Shown here in pieces: positions 1-12,700 of a stretch of 64,000 nucleotides of DNA (position 1 is its first letter; each line of letters opens with the position of its first letter). The position numbers and the translations under genes are program-made. The stretch comes from Asterella californica (Eukaryota > Streptophyta > Marchantiopsida > Marchantiales > Aytoniaceae): contig JAYKYS010000018.1 of the NCBI GenBank assembly GCA_036924285.1, positions 868,001-932,000 on the forward strand. Direction: 5' to 3'. The notes below the pieces were generated by a model. The model was not told the origin of the DNA. It did no database searches and saw only the letters and a list, made by a program, of their open reading frames with translations.

Positions 1-655
1 AAGAAGACAACCCACCTTGCATTACATCCTACTTCCTAACAGAAGATCAAGATATGCGAGAAGTAGAGTATATGAAAGGTTCAGAAGATGGTTGCGGGCT
101 CCTGCTGTGACAGTGGCCTCTGGGAAGACTCCCGGGACAGCTTCCGATTCAATAACGTTCTCGGAAGACCTCCCGAAGCCAGGCTTCCCTTCATTGGTCT
201 CACATGTCTTCTTCTTCTTACGCGCAATCTATCCTCACAACAGACTCAAGACATGTGCACTCTGTTCTTTTGACTTCTCACCTCTCATACACACTCAGAA
301 GAAGCTTGCTGCATGATGGGAAGACATGACCCTCGACCATTCTCTCCAGATTCTGCCAGCAAGACTTCTCACAACTCTCTTCTAAGTTCGGGAAGAAGAA
401 GGAATAGGCTGCTATGGGTCGGACAGAAGAGACCCGTAATGGACCCTCACGTCTTCTCGCTCATTTTGCCAGCCTTCCAGTCTTCTAGTCTCTCTAGGAA
501 GATGTGGAGTTGAGAAGCTTGGAAGACCGGGAGGCATAGGCCTAGTCCCCGAGTTCCAACTTCTCGAAATAACAAAAGAACTCACCACACCACTCAAGCT
601 TCGTACCAAGTCTCTCTTAACACAAAAGCAACACAAATCCACTCTTGATACGAAT
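1..655 (-). repeat. Partial 3' LTR of element D1 (truncated by window edge and by deletion)
   Basis: Bases 1-655 align without gaps to 18473-19127, a segment of the D1 5' LTR, with only about five substitutions seen by eye. The similarity stops abruptly at 655, where retrotransposon internal sequence begins. A complete 3' LTR would continue for about 256 bases more, to the terminal TGTGGTGCCC (minus strand) and a polypurine tract, so the LTR start and the end of the internal region were deleted together. The near-identity to 18473-19127 fits two LTRs of one insertion. Short frames here are shadows of LTR sequence, not genes. Confidence 0.85.
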
Positions 656-1054
656 CCAAGAACTTCCTCAAGTCCTTGAAGATCGACTCGTTTGTGGAAG
701 TCGCAAAGACTGGATCAGAAGATCTAGCCTCGTCTTCTGGGAAGCAGGCGGTACGCCCCCCCTCAGATGAAAGTGTCTCTGCGAAAACTGATCTAACACA
801 GAGTCGGTGAATGGTAAGGGGTGATGATCCTTTTTCGTGGCCAAGTTCAGCTTCCGGAAGTCCTGACACACTCGGATCTTCCCTGTCTGCTTCTTCGGCA
901 CGATGACAATAGGAGCTACCCACTCATTGCTAAGTACTGGGAAGATGACGCATGCCTTCAGGTATTGGTCAATCTGGTCCTTTACCAGAAGCGAGTACTT
1001 GGGGTTGAGCCGATACTGCCTCTGCCGTGCAGGAACGACGCCGTGCAGGAACAA
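656..1054 (-). pseudogene. D1 pol remnant: N-terminal part of Ty3/Gypsy reverse transcriptase
   Basis: The minus-strand frame has the fingers/palm start of a Gypsy reverse transcriptase: an acceptor motif close to VAPIVIVPKK, then IRVCQDFRKLN and HHPLPFTDSVLDQ, as in Ty3-type elements. It is broken immediately afterwards. The sequence from about 780 down to 656 no longer follows the RT domain and appears to come from elsewhere in the internal region, before it joins the LTR fragment at 655. The YxDD active site, RNase H and integrase are missing. The piece follows the protease part of the gag-pro frame (1122-3062) in the normal order. It cannot encode a working enzyme. Confidence 0.8.
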
Positions 1055-1121
1055 CGCCCTGCAGCAAGTCGATGCGATGCTCTCCCAACTCTCGAGGTAT
1101 GCCCTTCATGTCTTCTATGGT

Positions 1122-3062
1122 CTATGCGAAGACATCTTGGAACTCCGTTAGAAGTTCTCGAAAGTCTTCCAACTGCTGGCCCTCGATCCCCTTGGAAAGC
1201 TTCAACTTCTTCCCAGGAGCAACCTCCATCTCTTGGAGATCATCCGGGTTTACCATACCCTCAGTGTGACTGTACTCACTGGCACCAAAGTATTCCGGTT
1301 TGGGAGCTTCTTCTGGTTCAGATTCGTCTTCTGGAAGACCAACTGTCGGATCTTCCGAAGGGAAGACGATACTTTCGTCTTCTGGAAACTCTTCTTCCGC
1401 AATCTCGTAGCACTCAATGTATCCACAGACCACATCTTCCACTTTCTCTGCTACTTCTGTAGCACACACGTTATTCACCACAAACTCATTATACCGTTCA
1501 TCACTGTCAGAAGACGCAGTCGAGTCTTCTGAAGTGTACCCCTCTGTTGTAGAAGGAGTTTCACCTTGGTGTCCAATCTTCTTCCAAGGAAGCGAGACCT
1601 TAGTCTTCTCACCTGGCTTGGGTGTAGGATTGAGAAATCTCAAACGATGCCTTCTCCAGTCGGTATTCACATTTGCAGCATACAGCCAGGGTCTTCCTAT
1701 CAACACTTGATATCCAACCTTAGCTACAGGTCGCAAAATGATGTAAGTGAGGTAAAAAGATACTCCACCAATTACCGTGAGGACATCTTTCAGTTCCCCC
1801 AAAGGTCGTCTTCTGGTCTGGTCCGCCATTCTGAGAGTTCTCGGAGTAGGCTGGAACTCAGTGAAGCCTAGGGCATGCGCTGTTTCTTCAGTCATGATGT
1901 TAACTCCGGAGTCGGAATCAATGGGTACCTTCTTCAGAAGACAGCCATGGATCTCCATATCAAGTTCTGGGGCTCCCGAGTCCTCATGCTCTATTCTTAA
2001 GATCGGGGTGCTCTTGGGAAGTTTAGCTGCCCTCCTCTTCCTCGATCCTCGAAGCACAGATTGTAACAACTTCCTGTAGCCAGCGTTGTCATCCAACAGT
2101 TGTTGGAAGGTCACATTCGCCTTCTGATTCCACAAGTCTCGCAAGAAATCGTACGGAGATCTTTTCAGAAGAGTGACTGGTGTTTCCAACAGAGAAGATG
2201 CAGTAGCTGCTTCCTTGGGTGGAAGACCAGAAGAGTGTCTTCCCTCGACTGGAGGCTGTTCCCGTGAGACAGGTGTTGCCGTAGTCGGTGTAGGAAGCTG
2301 CTGTACTATCTTCCGTCTCTTCTCCAGCTCTTCTTGCATGATCGCTTCAACCTCTTGTCTTATGTCAGGAGCAAAGTACTTCGGATCTTCTCGGTTGTAA
2401 GTAGAAGAAGATGGCCGCTCAGGAGAAGATGACCTCTCCTTACGCTGCTTCTTCTTCTTGACGTCCTTCTGGCGAGATTCTGACTTCCCTTTACTTCTGG
2501 TACTTACCTTGAACACAGCTTCATCCAAAACTTCCTCCGGAGGCCAACTATCTGAATTCGGATCAGGATTCCAAACAGTACCATCCGTCAAAGTGAGAGA
2601 TGACGCTTCTTCAGGTGTCTTCATCTTCTGAGCTGCAGTCGTCTTCTGCAGCTGAGGTTCCTTTCCTTCGCGCTTCCCGGGGTCTGGTTCGTCTTCCTCG
2701 ATATGGAGAAAATCCGTACAATCCCCAGGATCTTCTTCTTCTACCGTGATGTGCTGTACCACTGCTAACTCGAGCTTAGAAGATGATGCAGCTTCTGCAG
2801 GAGGCGTGGTATCTGCAAATCTCACCATTTGTCGGGGTCGTAAGGTCTGAGGACAATTCCCTGTGAAATGACCGGCTTCCTTACAGTTCCCACACAAGGG
2901 CACTTGCCCAATCTGTCTTCTCAGGTGAGGACAGGTGGACCACCAGTGTCCTGTCTCTCCACAATTATTGCACGCTCCAGAAAGAGGGTTGAGAGGTCGT
3001 TGTGATGAAGAAGGCTGCCAGGGTGTCCTGGTCTGTACATTGTTAGCTCTATCCCTCGGCAC
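1122..3062 (-). pseudogene. gag-pro: D1 gag C-terminus with zinc knuckles and aspartic protease
   Basis: This long open frame (about 646 codons, no clear ATG, upstream end open past 3062) begins with two CCHC zinc knuckles, CNNCGETGHWWSTC and CGNCKEAGHFTGNC, which bind RNA in Gag nucleocapsid. An acidic, lysine-rich linker follows. Next comes a retropepsin-like domain with IDSDSGVNIM near the active site and a distal LIGRPWL motif in the place of the usual I/LLG. In related elements the active site usually reads DSGSG, so the second D may be a substitution. The tail is very acidic (repeated E/D) and leads towards RT. In the same frame upstream of 3062 lies a further knuckle (CNLCNSSGHTRDQC, about 3190-3240). 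This frame and the gag frame (2921-4372) are therefore the same protein, joined by a frameshift near 3270-3300, either a mutation or a programmed shift. Confidence 0.8.
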
Positions 3063-4372
3063 ATAACGATTATATTGGGCGGGAGGCGTAGGAGTGAAGG
3101 GTTGGATCGTTTCGATCCTATAGCAGGTTTCCCCACTGGGATCGTGTAGATATCCCTCATCATCTTCTTCCCATCCTGCCCAGTTGACAGCTTGGTCCTG
3201 CGTACACTGATCTCTGGTGTGTCCAGAAGAGTTACAAAGGTTGCACCAAAGGTTTGGCCGGGAAGCTGTAGGTTGCTTCGCTTGTCCTTCTGGTTCAGAA
3301 GATGAACTTTCAGGTCGGCAAACTGCTTCAGAACCTCATCGATGCGGGGATCAGGTGCAGACTGAATGATCTGAGTTTGAGGCATCTTCTGCACAACTTC
3401 CTCCCTTGCTCGCGTCTTCTCCTTCTTCTTCTTCCGCGTCTTCTTCTCTTGTTCAGATTCGGATTCTGAACTTTTGACAGTAGACTCTTCAGAAGTAGAG
3501 GCTGCTTCTGAATCACTGTTATCAGTTTCAGTGGACTTGGGCTTCTTCTTGGACTTCCGGGAAGACTTCTTGGACTTCTTCGAGGTCTTCCCTTTGTCTT
3601 TCGTCATATTCCGAGTGATGCTCGAGGTTTCATACTGCTCGGCATGCTTCTGTACTTCCGCTAAATCATCACCTCCTCCTCTTCTGCAGTACAATTCCAT
3701 ATCCTGAGACAATCCTCCCAAGTACCAGTCCACAGCTTGCTGGGCACAGTAGCCGGGTCTTCCTTGGTTCTGAGGGATGTGATCCAAGAGATCTTCAAAT
3801 CTCTCGGTGTAATCCCTCAGTGTCTCTTTCTTCTTCCGTTCGAGCCTCTGAAGCTCTATGAGGGTCATACGATCGTAGCCCACTCCTCTGAACCTCTTCA
3901 GAAAAGCTGCCTTCAGAGTAGCCCAAGCGGCCATTACTACAACATCATCCAACGTTTTACTCATCCACTTCCTTCCTTTCCCTTTGATCAAACTGGGAAA
4001 TACACGGAGTCTGTCAACATCAGCGTCTTCCTTGTTGGATCTAGAGATGGTCTCGAACATCGTGATGAAGTCGTCCGCATCATCATCGTCGTACGGATGG
4101 TACTTCTGCCGAGTGTGGGAAGCCATGTTGACTGCCGGCTGGTGCGACTGCCAATTTCCTTCTTCCTTAGGTCCAGGTGGTGGAGATGGTCTTCTCGAAG
4201 GTCCAGGCCTGTCTGAATCAGGAAGATCGTCTTCTGAGTCAGAACTACTGTCACTGCTACCTCCCGAGACGTCTGGAACAATCTCCTCCAGTCTTCTCTC
4301 ACCTTGAGAAGCTTCTCCCGCACTTGGGAAGACGTCTTCAGAGTAACCAGTACCGAAATCTACTTTATACAC
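2921..4372 (-). pseudogene. gag: D1 gag (capsid region)
   Basis: This is an open frame of about 483 codons. A retrotransposon gag domain lies in the middle: an aspartate run followed by FITMFETISRSN, then WMSKTLDDVVVMAAWATLKA, FLKRFRG and LRDYTERFEDLLDHIPQ, the helical pattern of Ty3/Gypsy capsid proteins. A highly charged Lys/Ser/Glu-rich region follows. Gag coats the element RNA and forms the virus-like particle. The frame has no ATG start: it opens at GTG, and the upstream part of the same protein seems to lie in another frame (4360-4833). After about 3300 the true coding frame moves to that of the zinc knuckles. At least two frameshifts therefore break this copy. Confidence 0.8.
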
Positions 4373-4833
4373 GTGATCACTCGGTTGGCTTTGTCTTCGT
4401 CAAAGATTATGCTCGAGATGGAAGGCTCTTCCAACTCTACCGATCGGATCTTCCTGAGCTCTTCTTCTTTCCTTTGGTGTCTCAGGGATATCTGCTGATC
4501 TCTAGAAGCGGTTCGCTGGGGTGAGTAAACCCACTCAGGATCCTTACCCGTGCGTCTTCTGCTTCTTCCTCGGAGGAGGCATCCACCAGAGTACTGAGAA
4601 CAGATGTCTCTCTTTTCTCTACCACTAGATCCGGAAGACCAAATGACTGAACAACCGATCACAAGTTCAGAACGTCTTCTTCTCCTGCTTCTGGTTGCAC
4701 TCACTGCAATCTTCCAAGATCGAGTCTTCCAAGGAGTTCTTGGAGGCAGGGAAGCGGCTTCTTCCAACTTTCCCTGAGGTATCTTATCAGCTTCTGGTGG
4801 CGGTTCCCGTCTTCTAGCAAGATAGAGTCCCAC
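4360..4833 (-). pseudogene. D1 gag N-terminal extension, frameshifted, start codon not found
   Basis: An open frame of about 157 codons lies between the primer-binding site and the gag frame. It is rich in Arg, Ser and Glu and ends a few bases into the next frame, as expected if a one-base indel near 4370 separated the two. No ATG opens it, and an in-frame stop lies shortly upstream. I recognise no domain. It could be the N-terminus of gag or a leader peptide. Confidence 0.45.
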
Positions 4834-4925
4834 AACACATTCAACTACAATCGAAGTTAGTTCGAAACGAACCTAACTAATGGCACACAGATCCAGGAAG
4901 CTTAGAACAGAAGTTACTAAGATGA

Positions 4926-4943
4926 AATCCGGCAGCGGCGCCA
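4926..4943 (-). promoter_or_regulatory. Primer-binding site of D1
   Basis: On the minus strand the sequence TGGCGCCGCTGCCGGATT starts 19 bases inside the LTR end at 4963. It closely resembles the tRNA-Asp-type primer-binding site TGGCGCCGTTGCCGG of plant Tat/Athila-like Gypsy elements. It fixes the orientation of D1 and shows that the sequence from 4963 upwards is LTR. Confidence 0.8.
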
Positions 4944-6615
4944 AAAATGGTTCCTCACTATATGTAGTGACGTAGGATTTCTCCTTTTGTCCATTTAGTA
5001 TACAAGATATCGTTCCCACAGAGGATTTGCACAAGTAACGCTGCTCTAAGTTCTAAGATCTGTTCAAACACACAAACACACGGGTTTTGCCTAGAAATCC
5101 CGTCTTCTCACAAAACCACACAAAACAACACGTCTTCCAGACACGCCAAATGATGCTCTGGACCCAAACAAACAACTACCCATTACAATATCATACAACT
5201 ATTCACAGAGAAGCTCGGGAAGACGATCTTCCTGCTTCCAGGTTGCTTCTTCCGGTCTTCTCGATACCGTCTTCCCGAAGCGATTCTCGTCTTTTGGGGG
5301 TTTAGCTCGTCTTCTCACACCTCCAGAAGGCTGTCTGGCTTCGCAGAAGTCGACTAGTAACAGTCGTTACATCTTACTCTCACACTCACATTCCAACGGG
5401 TTGGATAAATCGCAAGGTGTATGCACCCTGTAGCCTTCCCAGGCTTCTGCCTACGGAAGTTGTCTTCCTGCAGCACTACAACGACATTCACCTTCACGGA
5501 AGCTCAATAGAAGTCTCGGAAACTCACTAGAAGAAGGTAAGAAGATGGGGAAGATGGGAGAAGATGGGAAGAAGAAGAAATCCAAACAAGAGAAAACAAG
5601 ATGAAAAGAGGCAATTAAGATTCCGACAGGCTTCTAGTCCGGATCCTGACTAACAAGCCATCCCTGCTTGTAATAGTTTGGGGAGGAAGACAACAAACGT
5701 GAGTACTGTAGCACCGTCTTCTGCTCGAGGATGTCGTCTTCTGTTGCGGGAAGAAGGCTTCTTTCTTCTTCACTTCGCTGCTCTGACTGCTCTGTCTTCT
5801 GGGATCTCTTACCCAGAAGACCGTTCGTACGTAGATCCCAAGTGCTCTACTGAACGAGTCAAGCTACACTCCACAACTGTTGACATTCACCGCCACTCAA
5901 GAAGAACACTTCTCATGCACAATTGGGAGCGAATTCAATACATTCCACCACCCAGAGGCATGAGCGAAGCTGCTGCACTCAAATCCACAATCTATTCCCC
6001 GAGAAGAAGTCACAATGGCATTGGGAGGCTCACTCCCCCTACTTCCTGCGTCTACTCCTCGACACACCAGCCTAGCTAACAAGACTGCACGAGGATGCCG
6101 TTCCATGTTCCTAGACTGTCCACCACTTACACCTACATTTCCAAGCCGCTGCTGATAACCAGAGAATGCAGACTTCTTCCTGCGTAATTCCCTTAGTCTA
6201 ACATCAAGCGTAGCTAATCTGTCTGCACCGTAGAATCTGTATGTGTGTGCAGAACTCTGTAGTGTGTCATGTGTCTAATGTGCTATGAGTCTGCACCGTA
6301 GAATGTTGGTGTTTGTGTAGAACTCCTAATTCCTACTCTGTCATCCTACTTATGCCTTCTGCCTTGAGACGCAGAGGGAATCCCCTCCAATCGTCGACTG
6401 TAATCAGGGAGGGATAGGCACCGTCAGAAGGTTGCCACCTCACATGCAAACACGGTTCCCCTTTCCTAATTAGCCATCTGGTTGTTTACCTTGCGCTGCC
6501 TACTCTACCACATGGTCACTGATCTAAAATTAAATTGGACCTGTGTTTTCCTAATATAGCATTTTGGGCACTTACTAAGTTTGGACGAGCTCCTGATCTT
6601 CTTAGCTTTGCTTAT

Positions 6616-7256
6616 CTATTCTAATGGCTCGGATGCCATTTCCACCTGATCTATTCCTACCTGAACTACTAAAATGGCTTCTGATACGTTGGGAAGCCCT
6701 GTAATTACCTCGGGTGTCGCTGAGGTGACCTCCTCCTCCACGTTCATCGTTGACTCTGCTGCTGCTGCTTCGGAAGACAGAAGCGTCTTCTGGGAAGTTG
6801 GGTCGACTTGTGCTTCCTTGCTCTTCTGAGGGACTAGTTCGACACTGGGAGCCATGGTGACCTCATAGGGGTCCGGGGAAGTCGCTTCCTCCACGCGGAA
6901 TACCTGGGAAGACGGCTCGTCTTCCTGTCTTCCAGAAGACATCATGTCTTCCGGGACGTCTTCTGGAGTCTTCTCGTCTTCCAACGCTGTCACCACCAAG
7001 TGTACAGCGAGATCGAACTCCTCCTTCTCCAAGTATGGTCTTGTCGATGATGCTGGTGCTTGAGAAGATGCTTACTTACTGGTGGCGGGATCAAAGGAAG
7101 ACCATAGAGTGTCTTCACTCCCTCTATCTGCCGATCCAAGTATCGGAACATACTCTCCTTGCACTGCACCAACATTGCTTTGGACTCCTCGTCCCACTCT
7201 CTAGCTAAGGTAAGGAGCTTCCTACCCGCGATGAAGTTGAACTTCTTCCGAAGCGC
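6616..7256 (-). pseudogene. Remnant of the LTR-borne D gene (C-terminal part), D1 copy
   Basis: The minus-strand frames encode the C-terminal third of the D LTR protein. They include the segment just after the coiled coil (FRYLDRQIEGVKTLYGLP), EEFDLAVHLVVTALEDEKTPED and the acidic tail ending in VEMASEPLE. In this copy the sequence reads through SSQVFRVEE where D3 has a stop codon, so the tail belongs to the original protein. A frameshift lies near 7030. Element B interrupts the gene at 7256, and a further piece of the coiled coil lies at 18073-18240. The N-terminal domain is deleted. Confidence 0.7.
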
Positions 7257-9662
7257 TATCGTATAACGTGTTTTTCTGTCTAGGAATACACGGGGTATAT
7301 GGCTGTGCAGAGGTATGTGGATTGACAAGGTTGGATCTAGATCTGGATGTTTCCACTCAAATGTTTCACTATCTACTCTTTTAGCCTGAGTGACCTTGTA
7401 TCCGCTCGTGTCAAGTTTAAAGCTTGCTACGATCCAAGGTTACGTATAGGTTGCATAAACTTGTGTTACAAACAGATCTTTTGTATTCTAACTAAAAATA
7501 CTCAGATCTGTATTATCTAACTGAAGTTATTCCTCTATATCACTGGAAGCCTGACTTCTGAATAGCTCCCCAGCGACGCTAACTGCCCATCAATCCAACT
7601 ATCACAACTTCATAGTACAACCAGAAGACGCTATAAGATCACTCAATCAACTTGATAGAGTATCGATACAACTTGCTGTACACCCTGGTCTACCAAGCAC
7701 TCCAGCAAGGTAAAGCATGCATACTCCAAAACACTATTCAGATCTCAATATAGCACCAACGGCGGTAGTACCTGGCAGCTCCGAGAACCCAAACAGCGGC
7801 TTAAGACTCATGGCGACTCCGTTCTCCTTCATCACCAAGAGCTGAAATCAGCCCCACACCCTCCAATGTCGAATTGCATGCAGCCATGGCAGTTTCAGCA
7901 ACAAACTCCTCTCCAAATTGATCGAAAATGACCAAAATGATCATAGATGATACCGAAAAAACCCGAAATAGCTAATAACAGAAGTATTTTCGAACTTTGA
8001 GACCTCAGTCCTTCCAAACCACTCGACCAATGATGATCAAACTTCACAGGAAGCTTGATTGGACCCTTCACTCCTACCCTGAACAATTTTCAGGTCGAAA
8101 TCTCAAACCAATTCTCAGATATGGATCAAACCGTAATCTGTGCTAACTTCAGAGCTTTACAGACCCAGGTACATTTGATCCAAGATTCTGAACAAACTAC
8201 TCGACCATTTGAGGTGAAACTTCCCAAGTATCTTACTGATAAGACATTCTTCAATCCTGGAAAGTTTCACTCAGAAATTCGACTCAGATCTTAAGCAATA
8301 GCAAACTATCCATGGCTATCATAGTTCGCTGTCCCGCCTTATCCCATCTGCACTTCTCAACTTCAATCGGTCGGTTCAGAATCCAAATCGATCAAGAAAC
8401 TGATGAAATTGATATCAAAACGACCAGCACGTCGTCAGCTCTCCAACCCAACAGACAGCTCCTCAAAACTCCTCGCGAGTCTCTCGGAACAACCAGAAAC
8501 GTAGCAGTAGGTACAAATTTCACCCCCCTCCACTCAATCGATCATAACGCGCTCATACTTTCATCAAATCGATCGATTCTTCAGCCCAGATTGTAGCCCC
8601 GGTCGAGAGCTCTCCAACCATACCCTCCGTTTCGCGAATGGACCTCTGAAGCCTCCAGAAACCACAGAAACGTCGCGAGGATCAGCTAGAACACCATTGG
8701 TCCAAAAGTGAACCAATAAGAGCAAAAAGAACTTTACTTTTTGTCTTTTCTCCTCTTAACTTTTCCCTTAGAACGAATTTTTACTCTCCAAGGAGACACA
8801 AGACATCAACAACACTCTAAGACTTCACAAAATCCTTCAGATATGTCGATGGATTCTTCGCGGTCCGTAACTACACAGAAGCGCTCAACTAGAATGAAAC
8901 CAGTGAGCCGCAGACTAATACAACGTCAATATTACAACTTGGAAACGTTCTACAATAAAAGGTATGACAAAAGGAAACGGTGAAGCTATCACTCGATTGT
9001 AATATTCTTGCCCGAAGTTTCTCACGATCCAAGCCCCATGATTGATCTTCGGTCTGCAATGGCACCGGACATCGACCCAAAGATTGAAAGGAACGTTCGA
9101 TGGATAGTTGAGATCCATCGTTCCTCACAACAAAATGTACACCGTCATATCCCAAGTCTCTCCGTATGTTACGATTGGAAGGATCACCGGAAGCTGTAAC
9201 TCCATCACCCTCCCCATGAACTCATCACCAAAGTACGCAACTAACCACTGTCGAAAGTGATCGCGGTGGATGCAATGAAGCTTGATGTGAAACGGATTCG
9301 GGAAAGGAAGATCCGGAGCCGGTAACACACCTCCGTCCATAACCACCACTCATGCAGTTCTTCACTCCTCCGTGCAGACCACCGAGAACCCTTACGAATC
9401 ACCCGTTGAGAGAGAATGCCGTATGAACCTTCGACCCACCATTTTATACACAAATGTGACGACAAGGACCACTAAAGTGAACGCGCACAGATCGATGACT
9501 TGGCACGTTCCTCTACCGTGCGATCACTTAAACAGATAATCACAAACGTGACACTCATCACACCGTTCGGCGAGTTACGCGATACGGTTCACGAAACACG
9601 GAAAAGAAACACAACATAGGTTACACAGGAATTTCGCACAGGAGCCGAACCACAACACGACA
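7257..9662 (-). repeat. Element B 3' LTR
   Basis: This is a direct copy of 15663-18068 with the same length, 2406 bp. On the minus strand it begins TGTCGTGTTG right after the polypurine tract and ends ACGATA next to the target duplication GCGC. Confidence 0.95.
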
Positions 9663-9674
9663 TCCACCCCTTCT
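9663..9674 (-). promoter_or_regulatory. Polypurine tract of element B
   Basis: AGAAGGGGTGGA on the minus strand directly abuts the start of the 3' LTR. It is the expected primer site for plus-strand DNA synthesis. A diverged version persists in the old copy B2 near 38750. Confidence 0.85.
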
Positions 9675-9725
9675 AAACCTGCGCATCCTCTGGTATGCGC
9701 CAACACTCACAAGTTGTGGTCGGCA

Positions 9726-12700
9726 TCACACTATATCTTCATCTTCTTCACTGATGTCGTTGGCAATATCTTCGTTATCCAAATCTTCTCCGTCATCATC
9801 CAAGATATCAAACTCTGCTCCGACTTCCTCCATGCTTATCCCTTCATCTCGCTTCTTGAAGAGTTTCACACGCTTGCCTGCAATGGGAACCTTGAGCTCT
9901 GCCCCATCAAGCTCTCTTAGTGAATATGTGGCATTGTCAAGCACGACAAGAACCACATACGGGCCAAACCATCGCTTAGAGAATTTTCTAAGCGCACTGT
10001 GTTGGTTGTCCAAGCTACTATCATAGACCAACACCCAATCTCCTTCTTTAATCTCCTTCGGTCTTAATCGGTGACGCTTATCGAATCTGTCTTTGTTTCT
10101 CAAGCGCGCCTCTTTCAGCTTCTCCAATGCAATCTCTACATCTTCAGGTCTTCTCTCTAGTTGACGGATTCGGACAGCAAGAAGATCTTCTGTAGACATA
10201 CCATCCTCCCAAGGTAGAACACTCCAAGTAGGTATGTGCTCCTCAATGGGCATGATAGGTTTCTGCCCCTGCATCAACTCCGCCGGCATATATCCCGTAA
10301 CTGAACTATGAGTCGAACGATCAGCCCATAATGCAAACGGAAGAAATCTTGGCCATTCTCTTGCCCTCCCCTTGCAAGCTTTCACAATAGCTTTCACAAT
10401 AGGAGGATGACCACGTTCACTCTTCGCATTACCTTCTGGATTGTAGGCTGTGGTGAGAGCTAACTTCACACCACACCTCTTGAAGAACGCTTTAGCCTCA
10501 TCATTGTTCAGCTCCCCTCGATCAGCCGTGATCTTCCCAACACAACCATATCTACAAATCACATCTTCCAACAAGAATTTGCAGACTCCCTCTGTGGATT
10601 TTGTCCGTAAGGCTCGCCCTTCCACTTGGTTGGACAAATCCTCACGTGCCAAAACTAAGTATCGCATCTGCCATATACCAACTGGCATAATAACAAGATC
10701 TACTACCCACTTATAATGCATTGCAAGTGGATAAGTAGGATGTAATCCATCTCGATGCCGAATTCCTGAATACTCTTGACAAGTTTGGCATGTCTCCACA
10801 AATTGAACTACATCTCTGTACATGTTACGCCACCAATATCTCTCCTTCAGCTTTGTAAAGGTGGCATAAATACCTCTATGTCCTGCCCACAAGCTCTCAT
10901 GAAACTCCTGCATGAGTAACTTCTGCATGTCAACCTTGCACACAACCCTTTGTGGCATCTTACCACCTTGCTTAGCATGTTTCCACAAATAACCACCTTG
11001 TAGCAAGTAGTTATAAGCCTTCCTCCTGATTTGTTTAAAGTGGGCATCACTCCATCCTGGCTGTCTAGTCAACATGCTTAGATAGCGTCCTATGTCTATC
11101 CATTCTCCTTCATATATCTCCTCCATGAACGGTTTCGAATGCTCACTCTCACCTCCTTGAGCTCTACAGAAAACAGTAGTACCAACGTCTTCTGTATCTT
11201 CTATCATCTCCTCCTCATCCTCATACCTCGCACGAGATAACATATCAGCTACTGGATTGTTCTTCCCCGCTATGTGTCGAAACTCAGGATTTAAGGACTT
11301 GATGTAAGCAATCCAGCGTAGCATAGCAATATCAGGGGTGTTACAATTTGTAATCATCCCTAATAGTGGTAAACAATCTGTTTCTACTATTACTGGCGCT
11401 CCAATCAAATAGTCCTTTTCAGCTTTCATAGCTGTAACTACTCCCCATAACTCTCTCTTCACTTGAGGATAGTTTCTATGTCGCCCACTCAACACCTTTG
11501 CTCCAAATCTGACTGCAAAGCGATTCTCTTCTTCATCATCCTGTCCTACTGCCCATCCAATGGCTATCGGACTAGTATCAACAGTAAGTATCACTGGTTT
11601 GCTATCCTCATAGCTCACACGACGAAGTACAGGTGGAGAAGATAACAATTGCTTCAATCTCTGAATCGCCTCAGTATGTCTCTCCTCCCATGCAAACCTC
11701 TTGTGCTTTCTCAACAGATCGTAAAGAGGATCTGCCACATGTGCAAAATGTGGAATCCACACATGATAGAAGACACAAGCTCCAAGAAACCTTCTCACCT
11801 CTGTTGTTGAACCACAAGTATCCTTCATCCGCCGTATAGCATCCACTTTACCAGGATCAGGCTTGCGTCCAAACCCTCCACATAAGTGCCCCACAATCAC
11901 AACCTCTCGCACTCCAAATGAAGACTTGGCACCTGATAGTGTCAAATGCGCCTCTTCAAGTCGTGATAAGATTTTATCACAATCTGAAATGTGATCAGCA
12001 ACAAAGTTTCTACACCCCTTCTGATCCATTGTCTCATCTTTCTCCTCCTCAACGCATCCTTTAATTGGAATGTCATCCAAGAAAGACATGGTCTTCTCAG
12101 GAATGAACTCACGGAGAACCTTGTTCATCCCGTTCATCATGTGCGCTACCGAGTTTGTTGCTCCTTGTGGTAGTGTGCACATTCTGACCAACCCCAACGG
12201 TGTCCTCATGGTGGTGATATCTCTACTCTGTTCAGCAAGTTGAAACTGATCGTATCCAGAGTAAAGATCTCCTATAGAGTAAATAGCCCTCCCAGCAAAC
12301 GCTTCAGCAAACTCTCCGACGATAGGTCCTATGCCTGTATTTCTGATGGTCACTTGGTTCACAGGTTGCATATCTTGGATGAACCGTAATGCACCACTCT
12401 TCTTTGGTACTGTAAACCAACGACTAGAGTATGGTGCAAATGATGGTTCCAAGATCTTCATCTGCATCTTCTCCTTCAAGAGCTCTATGAGTTTTGGTAG
12501 ATGCGCTCTAGGTACAGGAATTGGCCTCAAGTCCCAAGGAGCATGTGGAACTGTGAATATGATCATTGGCGCCACAATGCTAGGATCTACACATCCGATT
12601 TCTGAGGCTTCAAAAGCAAAAGCTTTCCCGTGCCTAGTTAACATCTCCCTAAACCTATTCTCCTCCACAGACAAAAGAAAATCTGTTGAACCAACCTTCA

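Noticed and set aside
821..1462. Plus-strand frame of 213 codons
   Set aside because: Lies opposite the D1 RT and gag-protease frames, which have clear motifs; it is a shadow.
5678..6079. Plus-strand frame in the D1 LTR, partly shared with D3 and D2
   Set aside because: Runs antisense to the LTR, changes length between copies and shows no domain.
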